A DNA stretch of 44,058 nucleotides from an uncultured Pseudomonadota bacterium (GTDB lineage: Bacteria > Pseudomonadota > Gammaproteobacteria > Steroidobacterales > Steroidobacteraceae): NCBI GenBank assembly GCA_903884235.1, contig CAISEB010000022.1:1-44058 (forward strand), given 5' to 3'. This document shows, in pieces, positions 8,602 through 15,922 of this stretch. Each line of letters starts with the position of its first letter. Within the stretch, counting starts at the first letter, position 1. A program made the translations under genes and the position numbers. The notes under the pieces were generated by a model. That model did no database searches. It was not told where the DNA came from and saw nothing but the letters and a program-made list of their open reading frames with translations.

Positions 8602-10975
8602 GCAGCTCCACGCCGTAGCGACGCGGCGGGTTGACCGAGGCGATCGGAGTGGCGAACACCGCCGCCGTGATCTGGTTGATGCCATTCACGTAGCGCTTGT
8701 CGAACAGGTTGGAGCCATACGCCGAAACGCCCCACTTGCCAGTCGGGCTGCGCCAGCCGATGCGGGCATCGGTCTGGCTCTGCGCGACGCCGAGCGGGAA
8801 GGACGCCTGCGGCAGGCAGGACATCCGCGGCACCGACTCGTCGTTGCAGCGCGTGGCACCGCGATAGCTGTCGGCGACGAAGAAGTCGATCGTACCCCGG
8901 TCGGCGAGGGTCACCGTGTAGTCCGCGCTGGCCGCGAACGACCAGGTCGGCTCTCCGGTCGGCTGGCCGGCGAGGTTGCCGACGATCGACGCGTACTTGG
9001 TGTACGTCGAGTTGATGTAGGCGGACGCCAGCGTCAGCGTGAGCGCCGAGACCGGCTGCCAGGCGAGGTCCAGGTCCAGGCCGTAGGCCTTCTGGTCACT
9101 GGACGACACCGTGTACTCCGGCACGTTGCCCGTCACCTGGTTCAGCGAGAGCGACTGCTTGTTCTTGTACTCGTAGTGGTACAGCGAGCCGTTCAGCCTG
9201 ACGCGGGCCTCGGGGAAGGTCGTCTTGAACCCGAGCTCGTAGTTCCAGACATCCTCGTTGCGATACTGCCCGTTGATCGAGACGGCATCGAATCCGCCCG
9301 GCGTGAACCCCTTCGCGATCGACGCATACACCATCTTGTTGGGATCGATCTTGTAGTCGAGCACGACGCGCGGGCTGACGTCGCTCCAGGATGCCGAGGC
9401 ATTGAACGGCGTCCCCTGCGCGGCAAGGCCCCGCGGATCGATGAAGATCAGGTTGGGCACCGTGATGTCGATCCCGGTCGCCGCGAGGATCGCGGCGCCG
9501 TAGGCGTCGAGCTCGGGCGCCACGCGCCACGGCGCGACCCACTGGAAGTCCTTGGAATCGCGGGAATAGCGCACGCCCGTCGTGAGGTTCAGGCGGTCCG
9601 TGAGGTGCCAGATCACGTCGGCGAACACGCCGAGCGAGCGGAACCGCCCGTCGTCGCGCATCGCCTCGTTCCACGGCAGGCCCAGCAGGTTGATGGGAAT
9701 GCCATTGGCGGCGAGCAGCTGGCTCGTCGGACCGTAGACTCCCGCGCAGCCGGCGTCAGGCCCCTGGATGCAGAGATTCTGGAAGAGCGTGTCGACGCCA
9801 TCCGTATAGAGGTGCGTATCGGAACTCTGCTGCGCGTGCTCGTACGAGTAGCTGGCGCCCGCCACCCAGTCCGCACGCGAGGTCTTGCCGGAGAGCTTGA
9901 TCTCGTTGTACCAGGCGTTGTTGTGCTCGATGTTGTTCGTGTCGAAGTACGTGGCGATCCGGTTCGTGCCGTCCTCGTCCTCGCGGTTGTGCGTCTGGAA
10001 CTGACGCCAGTCCGTCGTCCAGCTGACGTCGACGTCGCCGATGCGCTTCTGGAACTGCACCATCAGGTCGTCGAACTTGCGGTACTCGGAATTGCCCACG
10101 ACATCGTTGTAGATCGGCGCCGTGATCGGATTGAGGAACGACGCCCCGGTCGGATCGGCCGGGTACGGCGGCAGGACGCCCGCCGCAGGGACCGGCACGA
10201 GGCCGATCGCCGGACGCGCGAGCTGGTTGACCGCATCATGGTTCCAGCTGAGCAGCAGCTTCGTGTCCGGTGCGATATCCCAGCGGAAGGCAGCGCGAGC
10301 GGCCCAGTTCTTTTCCGGATTCAGCTTGCGCCCGGTCGCCGCGTCGCGCAGGAAGCCGTCCGCCTCGTTGCTGAGTGCATTGAATCGCAGCGCCATGCCC
10401 TCGCGCAGCGGGACGTTCAGCATCCCTTCGTAGCGCTGCTTGCCCTCGCTGCCGAAGCGCAGGTCGGCACTGCCCTCGAGGACATCGGTCGGCTTGCGCG
10501 TCACGACGGAAATCGCGCCCGCGGCGCTGCTGCGCCCGAGCAGCGTGCCTTGCGGACCCTTCAGGACCTCGACCCGCTCGATGTCGTTGAAGGCGAGGAA
10601 CGACGCGCCCGAGCGCGCCGCGTAGACGCCGTCGATGTAGACGCCGACCGCCGGGTCCGTGCCCACGCCGAAATCGGATCCGCTGATGCCACGCAACGCG
10701 TAGTGCGGCTGTGTGGGGCTGTCGCCGCTGACGACGAGGCCCGGCAGCCACTTGTCCATCGCCGCCATGTTGTCCGCGACGTGCTTGGCCATGAGCTCCG
10801 TCGAGACCACCTCGACCGCGATCGGCACGTCCTGCATCCGCTGCTCGCGGCGCTGCGCCGTGACCACGACCTCGCCCAGGACGTCAGTGCCACCGGGGGC
10901 GGTATCCGCATAGGACGCGGGAGCGGCCGTGCAGGCCGCGCAGATCGCCAGTGACAGCATGTTGTTGCGACGCAT
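8588..10975 (-). CDS. TonB-dependent outer-membrane receptor
   Basis: 795-residue receptor: signal peptide (about 1-23), TonB-box-like D-V-L-G-E-V-V-V-T-A, plug domain (about 45-165, with the typical R-V-E-V-L-K-G-P-Q-G-T-L-L-G-R motif), then a 22-strand barrel ending in V-E-L-H-A-A-F, whose terminal Phe is the usual assembly signal. The Q-R-R-E-Q-R-M-Q-D-V-P-I-A-V stretch marks the group common in sphingomonads and Steroidobacter relatives. GAGGGGA precedes the ATG. It is the first gene of the operon with the c4-like cytochrome, the MauG-like protein and the beta-helix cytochrome. A sigma70 promoter and palindrome lie upstream, facing the TetR gene. The ligand is unknown; linkage to oxidoreductases suggests uptake tied to oxidation of a substrate or metal complex. 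Confidence 0.92.
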   Translation of the reverse strand: MRRNNMLSLAICAACTAAPASYADTAPGGTDVLGEVVVTAQRREQRMQDVPIAVEVVSTELMAKHVADNMAAMDKWLPGLVVSGDSPTQPHYALRGISGSDFGVGTDPAVGVYIDGVYAARSGASFLAFNDIERVEVLKGPQGTLLGRSSAAGAISVVTRKPTDVLEGSADLRFGSEGKQRYEGMLNVPLREGMALRFNALSNEADGFLRDAATGRKLNPEKNWAARAAFRWDIAPDTKLLLSWNHDAVNQLARPAIGLVPVPAAGVLPPYPADPTGASFLNPITAPIYNDVVGNSEYRKFDDLMVQFQKRIGDVDVSWTTDWRQFQTHNREDEDGTNRIATYFDTNNIEHNNAWYNEIKLSGKTSRADWVAGASYSYEHAQQSSDTHLYTDGVDTLFQNLCIQGPDAGCAGVYGPTSQLLAANGIPINLLGLPWNEAMRDDGRFRSLGVFADVIWHLTDRLNLTTGVRYSRDSKDFQWVAPWRVAPELDAYGAAILAATGIDITVPNLIFIDPRGLAAQGTPFNASASWSDVSPRVVLDYKIDPNKMVYASIAKGFTPGGFDAVSINGQYRNEDVWNYELGFKTTFPEARVRLNGSLYHYEYKNKQSLSLNQVTGNVPEYTVSSSDQKAYGLDLDLAWQPVSALTLTLASAYINSTYTKYASIVGNLAGQPTGEPTWSFAASADYTVTLADRGTIDFFVADSYRGATRCNDESVPRMSCLPQASFPLGVAQSQTDARIGWRSPTGKWGVSAYGSNLFDKRYVNGINQITAAVFATPIASVNPPRRYGVELHAAF

Positions 10976-11012
10976 CAGGATCCCCTCTGACTTTTCGTTC
11001 GGTATCGTCGAC

Positions 11013-11051
11013 CGCCGCGAAGCGGCGCGGATCCCGCCCCTGGGATCCGCG
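11013..11051 (-). promoter_or_regulatory. Structured leader of the TonB-receptor operon
   Basis: Two hairpins lie side by side in the predicted 5' leader: a 6-bp stem with a GAA loop (11013-11027) and a 10-bp stem CGCGGATCCC / GGGATCCGCG with a 6-base loop (11026-11051). They share two bases and may be alternatives. Neither is followed by T residues. They could affect mRNA stability or translation; no known riboswitch is recognised. Confidence 0.35.
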
Positions 11052-11079
11052 AAGGCCGACCAACTTCGTAGTTTGTCCC

Positions 11080-11108
11080 TATATACTGCCTCGCACTCGC
11101 GTTGTCAC
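11080..11108 (-). promoter_or_regulatory. Sigma70-type promoter for the TonB/cytochrome operon
   Basis: On the minus strand a -35 box GTGACA (11103-11108) and a -10 box TATATA (11080-11085) are separated by exactly 17 bases. Transcription would start near 11072 and give a leader of about 97 bases before the receptor ATG. Sequence match only. Confidence 0.5.
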
Positions 11109-11111
11109 GCC

Positions 11112-11133
11112 GAACTCGGTGATCGCCGAGTTC
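11112..11133. promoter_or_regulatory. 22-bp palindrome, candidate TetR operator
   Basis: Perfect 8-bp arms GAACTCGG and CCGAGTTC flank a 6-base centre, TGATCG, that is itself nearly symmetric. The site lies four bases beyond the -35 box of the operon promoter and 64 bases before the TetR start. Size, symmetry and place fit a TetR-family operator that controls both directions (inference). Confidence 0.5.
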
Positions 11134-11197
11134 CACGGGCGCGCGAACACCGCGCAACTGGCGCCTGTATCATTTTCGCATCGGAGATCCGCCGAGC

Positions 11198-11893
11198 ATG
11201 GCCCGTTCGCCGTCGCACACGACACGGCCGGTGGCCGCCCGCACCCAGCGGCGTGGTGACCGCCGGCGCGAGAAGCTGCTGGAGGCCGCCAGCGATCTCG
11301 TGCAGGGCCTCCCCCTCGCCGAGGTCACGTACGCGGCCATCTGCTCGCGAGCCAAGGTGCCGCCGAGCTCGGCGTACCACTTCTACCCCGATCTCGACGC
11401 CATCTTCCGTGCCCTCCTCGAGACCGGCCGCGCGGGTTTCGACACGGCGCTGATGCGCCCCCTGCGCGCCGCGGAGCGGCGGACGTGGCAGAACGTCGTC
11501 GAATGCCTGGTCGACCGGGCGGCGCGATACAACCGGACGAATCCTGTCGCGGCGCGCCTCGCGATCGGCGGACAGACACCGCCACAGCTCAAGCGGCTCG
11601 ACCGGGATGCGGACCGCATCCGTGCAGGCCTCGCGCTCGACGTCCTGGAGTCGCTGTTCGTCGTGCCGCCGCTGCGGCACAAGCGCCAGGTGGCGTTCGT
11701 GGCGACGGAAATCGTCGATGCGGTCTTCACGACGTCGATGATCGAGGAGGGACGACTGACCCCAGCCTACGTGACGATCGCCAAGAGAGCGGTGACCGGC
11801 TTTCTCGGCAGCTACTTCGGCGCGTCGCTGCCGACCCACGCCGCGAAGGTCAGCCGGCCTCGTAGGTCGAGGTCAGCAGTTTCTCGACGATAG
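11198..11893 (+). CDS. TetR family transcriptional regulator
   Basis: 231 residues. An N-terminal helix-turn-helix domain (about 20-70) reads R-R-E-K-L-L-E-A-A-S-D-L then T-Y-A-A-I-C-S-R-A-K-V-P-P-S-S-A-Y-H-F-Y-P-D, the usual TetR recognition-helix pattern. The C-terminal domain, a helical ligand-binding/dimer fold, is unlike any I recognise by ligand. The gene is divergent from the TonB/cytochrome operon, with a 22-bp palindrome between them, so it is probably the local regulator and autoregulated. The last 44 bases overlap the 3' end of the convergent SDR gene, and the Arg/Ser-rich tail read through that overlap may be unstructured. Confidence 0.88.
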   Translation: MARSPSHTTRPVAARTQRRGDRRREKLLEAASDLVQGLPLAEVTYAAICSRAKVPPSSAYHFYPDLDAIFRALLETGRAGFDTALMRPLRAAERRTWQNVVECLVDRAARYNRTNPVAARLAIGGQTPPQLKRLDRDADRIRAGLALDVLESLFVVPPLRHKRQVAFVATEIVDAVFTTSMIEEGRLTPAYVTIAKRAVTGFLGSYFGASLPTHAAKVSRPRRSRSAVSRR

Positions 11894-12665
11894 CGTCGGG
11901 CAGGAAGGGTTTCAGGGCGACGAGGATTCGTTGTGCCGCCGTCGCGGTGGGGTAACGCAGCTTCGGTGTCGCGGCCTCGAGTGCGCGACGCACCGTCGCG
12001 ACCACGGGCCCCAGATCCCGGTTCGCCTGTTCGTCCCGCGCCATGATCGCGACCGCACGGCTGACCCGCGCGTGGTAGGGCGAAGCCGAATTCGACGCGG
12101 TCGTCATGCGCCGGTGCGCGGTGAAGCCGGTGGCGTAGTCCCCGGGCTCGATCATCGAGACATGGATTCCGAACGGCTTCGCCTCGATGCGCAGCGCCTC
12201 AGAGTAGGCCTCGACTGCGAATTTCGAAGCGCTGTAGAACGCCTGGAACGGCAGGGGCACGATCCCCGCGAGCGAACTGACGTTCACGATGCGGCCGCCG
12301 CCCTGTGCGCGCATAAGCGGCAGGACCGCGCGACACACCCGGTGCGTGCCGAGGAAGTTGGTGCACATCTGCGCCCCAGCCTCGTCGGACGTCGTGTCCT
12401 CGATGGCCCCGGCGATGCCGAAACCCGCATTGTTGACGACCGCATCGATGCGACCCACCAGCGCGACGACCTGCCCGATGGCCATTGCGACGGACGCGTC
12501 ATCATCGACGTCCATGGCCACCATCGGGATGGCACCGCCGTCGCCCCGCGGCTGGCGCGAGGTCCCGACGACGCGGTATCCGCCTGCCGTAAGGCCCGCC
12601 GCGATGGCCGCACCGAGTCCGCTCGATGCGCCGGTAACCAGGACGGTCTGGGGTCGGTTGGTCAT
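11850..12665 (-). CDS. Short-chain dehydrogenase/reductase (SDR)
   Basis: 271-residue classical SDR using NAD(P)H. The cofactor motif T-G-A-S-S-G-L-G is at 11-18, N-N-A-G at 78-81, the catalytic Ser near 130 (N-V-S-S) and the Y-S-A-S-K active-site motif at 144-148. Arg38 in T-S-R after strand beta2 hints at NADP preference. The ATG at 12665 is 26 bases past the stop of the PLP-enzyme gene, so it is probably the last gene of that minus-strand operon. Substrate unknown; such enzymes interconvert alcohols and ketones. Its 3' end overlaps the convergent TetR gene by 44 bases. Confidence 0.9.
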   Translation of the reverse strand: MTNRPQTVLVTGASSGLGAAIAAGLTAGGYRVVGTSRQPRGDGGAIPMVAMDVDDDASVAMAIGQVVALVGRIDAVVNNAGFGIAGAIEDTTSDEAGAQMCTNFLGTHRVCRAVLPLMRAQGGGRIVNVSSLAGIVPLPFQAFYSASKFAVEAYSEALRIEAKPFGIHVSMIEPGDYATGFTAHRRMTTASNSASPYHARVSRAVAIMARDEQANRDLGPVVATVRRALEAATPKLRYPTATAAQRILVALKPFLPDAIVEKLLTSTYEAG

Positions 12666-12691
12666 GAAACCTCGGTGATCCCTGATCGGGG

Positions 12692-13972
12692 TCAGGCCGA
12701 AACGGGGAAGGTCGGCCAGCGATCCGTGATCGCGCCATTCTCGTAGACGAGAATATCGCCGAACTGGAGCAACACAGCCTCGCTCTGGTTCGGCCTCAGA
12801 AACACGTAATCGTCCGGCCGCAGCGGCACGTTCCGCGAGCCGGTCAGCAATTCCTGGTTGCTCGAGCGTCCATAGATCGAGCTGTACTCGAGGCCAGGCG
12901 GTGACTCCGGCTCGGCGAGCCAGTGGCCGCCGTAGACGAAGAAGCCGCGTTCGGCATTCGCATCGAGCGCGCGGAACACCCCGCCGAGCGCCTCGAGACC
13001 CGGAATCCTGAGCGGATCCACCACCTTGAGGACCGGCGTCGCAATGAACGCAGCCGGCACGTGATGCGACAGCGTCTCGAGGTCGAAGTCACGCGGCTTC
13101 AGGAATGCGGACCCGATGGCCACTTCATTGGCGTTCGGATCGGCCACATGCAGCCGGTACGTTGGGCTTCCGGCCGTGTTCAGAGTCAGGCCTGCCTTCG
13201 TTTCCGACGTCGCCCGCGAGCGCACGACGTCGAGTGCCGCGCGGTAGGATTCGACCACCGCCTGGTACGCGGCCTCGGGGCGCGGCATCTTCGGCACGTG
13301 CGGGTCATATCCCATGAGGCCCGAGAACTGCAGCTCCGGCATGCCCGCGATTGCATCGAGCGCAGCGGCGACATCAGCGGGCCCCGCGAGTCCGCCGCGA
13401 TGCAAGCCAACGTCGATTTCGAGGCTGACGCGCAGCTTGATGCCGCGTGCGCGTGCCACGGCTGCGTAGTCGCGCAGCCGGGGAATGCTGTCGCCAAGCC
13501 ATTGTGGCCGGGCTGCCGCGACCATGGGATGCGCATCGAGTACCCGCGCGACTTCGGCCGCCGGCAGGGGCTTGCCGAGGAGCAGGTCGGCGGCCGGCCG
13601 CCACTTGAGCGTATCGAGCACCATCGGCCCGTTGAATACCATGCAGCGGTTGGTCTCGAGGCCAGCCGAGACCTCCTCGAGGAGGCGCGGCACGGGCAGC
13701 GACTTCACGACGATCCGGGTGGCGAGCTTCGTTCCGACAAGCGTCTGGCGCACGGCTGCGACGTTCGCCGCCAGACGCACACGGTCAATCACCATCACCG
13801 GACGCGCGATGCCGGCGGCCGCGAGCGCGCGCGACACACGGAGGAAGTACTCGGAATGCGCGCCACCCCGATCCCGTCGGTGCACGCCAACGTAGGCGGC
13901 CCCGCCCGCGATCGAGACGACGCCGCCGATCAGCGCGCGACGACTCCAGCGACCCGGACGTGGCTCAGACAT
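12692..13972 (-). CDS. Tat-exported PLP fold-type III protein, D-threonine-aldolase / D-serine-dehydratase-like
   Basis: 426 residues. The N-terminus W-S-R-R-A-L-I-G-G-V with a hydrophobic core (about 12-30) is a twin-arginine signal, so the cofactor-loaded enzyme should be exported folded. The alanine-racemase-type barrel follows, with the likely PLP lysine at Lys90 (T-R-I-V-V-K-S-L-P), then the C-terminal DSD1-type beta domain. In characterised D-threonine aldolases and D-serine dehydratases this domain carries a metal site with a P-N-H-x-C/D motif; here it reads P-N-Q-S-E (Gln396, Glu398), so the usual ligands are replaced. Activity may be altered or lost. The gene overlaps the FAD-oxidase gene by 8 bases, marking a coupled periplasmic module. 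Substrate unknown, probably a D-amino or hydroxy-amino acid. Confidence 0.82.
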   Translation of the reverse strand: MSEPRPGRWSRRALIGGVVSIAGGAAYVGVHRRDRGGAHSEYFLRVSRALAAAGIARPVMVIDRVRLAANVAAVRQTLVGTKLATRIVVKSLPVPRLLEEVSAGLETNRCMVFNGPMVLDTLKWRPAADLLLGKPLPAAEVARVLDAHPMVAAARPQWLGDSIPRLRDYAAVARARGIKLRVSLEIDVGLHRGGLAGPADVAAALDAIAGMPELQFSGLMGYDPHVPKMPRPEAAYQAVVESYRAALDVVRSRATSETKAGLTLNTAGSPTYRLHVADPNANEVAIGSAFLKPRDFDLETLSHHVPAAFIATPVLKVVDPLRIPGLEALGGVFRALDANAERGFFVYGGHWLAEPESPPGLEYSSIYGRSSNQELLTGSRNVPLRPDDYVFLRPNQSEAVLLQFGDILVYENGAITDRWPTFPVSA

Positions 13973-15371
13973 CGTGCAGCAGCCGGCGAAGGTACGGATT
14001 CAGCAGGCGCCCGGCGGGGTCGAGCGTCTGACGAACGTCCATCGCGTCCTTCCAGCGCGGATAGAGTGCGGAGAGTTCGCGGGCGGTCAGCGAGTGCAGC
14101 TTGCCCCAGTGTGGACGCCCACCGTGGCGCCGCAGAATCGGCTCGATCAGTTCGAACAGGAACTTGTAGTCGTCCTTGTAGTACGCGTGCACGGCGAGCG
14201 AGCCGGATTCACGGTCATGGAAGGGCGAGAGCCACGCGTCATCCGGCGCGATCGAGCGGACCTCGATGGGGAAGAAGACATCCGGTCGGCGCGCCTCGAT
14301 CGCAGCGAGCACTTCGCGCAGTGCCGTGATCTGCTCCTCGCGAGGCAGGTGGAACTCCATCTCGTTGAAACGGATGTCGCGCTCGTTCGAGAGGAGCTTC
14401 CAGGCCTCCTCGACCGACTCCTCCGGCTTGAGGCTCGACATGGCCGACTGCGCGAGCCGGCGCCGCAACCAGTTCGAGAATCCGGCCCAGTCACGCAGCC
14501 ACTTGAGGTCGAGGAGCACCTGCGAGTCCTGGGGCGCTACTCGCGTCTCCGCTGGCCGATCCGTCTCATCGTGCGTCACGGTGGCCGACATGCCCGTAAA
14601 AGGCAGCGCGAAGAATTCGGCGTTGCGGTGACGAGCCCGGATCGAGGGCCAGTCCTCGAGGACCTCCGCCGTGGGCCGCAACTCGACGCGCTTCAGCAGG
14701 CGGATGGAGGGAACGTTCTGCAGCCGGTAGCGCGTCACGACCCCGAACGCGCCGAGCCCGACGCGAGCCGCATCGAAGATCTCGGGATGCTCGGTCCGGC
14801 TGCACTCGAGGATGCCAAGCGCAGGCGTGGCGATCCGCATCGAAAGGACCTGCGCGTGGAGCGCCGGCGAATTCACGCCGCTGCCGTGGGTCGCCGTCGC
14901 GATCGCACCGCCGAGGGACTGCTTGTTGATGTCGGGCAGGTTCGGCATGCACTGTCCGACCGCGGCCAGCGCGGCACCCAGCTCGCCGAGGCGAGTCCCG
15001 GCGAGCACGGTAGCCTGGTGCGACGTCGGATCGTGGTCGACGATGCCGCTCAGGCCATCGAGTGACAGCAGCGTGCCGTCGGTCGGGACCAGCCCGGTGA
15101 ACGAATGCCCGGCCCCGACCACGCGCACAGGCGCGGGCCCAGTGGTGATGGCGGAGAGCACCTCGTCCTCGCTGGTCGGGCCGGCTCGCAGCGCCGGATA
15201 GGACGCTTCCGTACCCGACCAGTTGCGCCAGAGCAGGCGGTCGCCCGGACCCCGCAACGGCGGCGCAGGTGGCTCCGCCCCGAGAGAACGGATCCGCAGC
15301 TCGACGCCTGCCGCGCCGGCAGCAGCGGTCGCACCGGCGGCAAGGAGTACCTTGCGCCTTGAAATCGTCAC
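13965..15371 (-). CDS. FAD-linked oxidase, D-arabinono-1,4-lactone oxidase family, Tat-exported
   Basis: 468 residues from GTG 15371, which has GGAGAGG just upstream and overlaps the cytochrome stop (GTGA). The N-terminus I-S-R-R-K-V-L-L-A-A-G is a twin-arginine signal. The FAD domain of the vanillyl-alcohol-oxidase superfamily follows, with V-G-A-G-H-S-F-T-G-L, where the His is the covalent flavin attachment point in gulonolactone/aldonolactone oxidases. L-G-G-A-I-A-T-A-T-H-G-S-G comes later, and the C-terminal H-W-G-K motif typical of this family is present. Such enzymes oxidise aldono-lactones or alditols. The adjacent cytochrome c5-like lipoprotein is a plausible electron acceptor, suggesting a dehydrogenase rather than an oxygen-using oxidase (inference). 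Confidence 0.88.
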   Translation of the reverse strand: MTISRRKVLLAAGATAAAGAAGVELRIRSLGAEPPAPPLRGPGDRLLWRNWSGTEASYPALRAGPTSEDEVLSAITTGPAPVRVVGAGHSFTGLVPTDGTLLSLDGLSGIVDHDPTSHQATVLAGTRLGELGAALAAVGQCMPNLPDINKQSLGGAIATATHGSGVNSPALHAQVLSMRIATPALGILECSRTEHPEIFDAARVGLGAFGVVTRYRLQNVPSIRLLKRVELRPTAEVLEDWPSIRARHRNAEFFALPFTGMSATVTHDETDRPAETRVAPQDSQVLLDLKWLRDWAGFSNWLRRRLAQSAMSSLKPEESVEEAWKLLSNERDIRFNEMEFHLPREEQITALREVLAAIEARRPDVFFPIEVRSIAPDDAWLSPFHDRESGSLAVHAYYKDDYKFLFELIEPILRRHGGRPHWGKLHSLTARELSALYPRWKDAMDVRQTLDPAGRLLNPYLRRLLHDV

Positions 15372-15754
15372 GGCGCCTCTCCTGCCATGAAACGAATCAA
15401 CGCCTCGTAATCGGCGGCCGTGCAGCGCACGCACTGCCCGCCGGCAGGCATGCCGTTCAGGCCCGCGATGGCGTTGTCCACGAGCTTGGGCAGCCCCTTC
15501 TTCCAGCGCTCGCGCCAGGCATCACGATCGCCCGTGAGCGGCGCTCCGGACGTAACGACGACATGGCAGGCACGGCAGGCGTGCTGGTACAGGTCGGCGA
15601 TACGGGGGTCGGCGGGCTGCAGCGCCTCGGCGCGCAGCGCAAGCGCGGCGCGATCCACGGGCTTCGGATCGGCACAGGACGCCAGGATGCCGGCGGCCAA
15701 GAAGGCACCGAAGGCGGCAACGACGATCCTGGGAGTTGGAATTTTGGTCGGCAT
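15368..15754 (-). CDS. Cytochrome c5-like lipoprotein
   Basis: 128 residues. The signal peptide ends in a lipobox L-A-S-C (Cys27), so the protein should be lipid-anchored in the periplasm. A single heme motif C-R-A-C-H is at 60-64; G-M-P-A-G-G-Q-C-V-R-C near 101-111 gives the axial Met102 and the extra Cys pair typical of cytochrome c5. It starts a minus-strand operon with the FAD oxidase (4-base overlap), the PLP protein and the SDR. It probably takes electrons from the exported FAD enzyme and passes them to the respiratory chain (inference). Confidence 0.88.
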   Translation of the reverse strand: MPTKIPTPRIVVAAFGAFLAAGILASCADPKPVDRAALALRAEALQPADPRIADLYQHACRACHVVVTSGAPLTGDRDAWRERWKKGLPKLVDNAIAGLNGMPAGGQCVRCTAADYEALIRFMAGEAP

Positions 15755-15795
15755 CGGGCGCAGACGATGTCAGCATTTGATCTTCGAACGCAAGA

Positions 15796-15813
15796 GGACG
15801 TGGCCGCACGTCC
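15796..15813. other. Hairpin in the gap before the cytochrome c5 operon
   Basis: A 7-bp perfect stem GGACGTG / CACGTCC with a 4-base loop lies in the 168-base gap between the FMN oxidase stop and the cytochrome start. It could end transcription of the FMN-oxidase gene or sit in the leader of the next operon. There is no T-run, so its role is undecided. Confidence 0.3.
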
Positions 15814-15922
15814 AGATGCAGGCGGTGTCGTGCGGCGCAAAAACGCAGGGCAAGGGTCGGTCCGGGAGTACGGCGCGGCCCGGGTGGAACTCCGGGCGCG
15901 GGCGTGGCGCGCGATAGAACCG

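Noticed and set aside
8602-8685. Longer N-terminus for the c4-like cytochrome
   Set aside because: It would push the signal peptide inward and lies inside the TonB receptor gene; the start at 8601 fits the operon overlap.
12692-13972. Plain D-threonine aldolase as the name
   Set aside because: The metal-binding His and Cys/Asp of that enzyme are replaced by Gln396 and Glu398, so the activity cannot be assumed.
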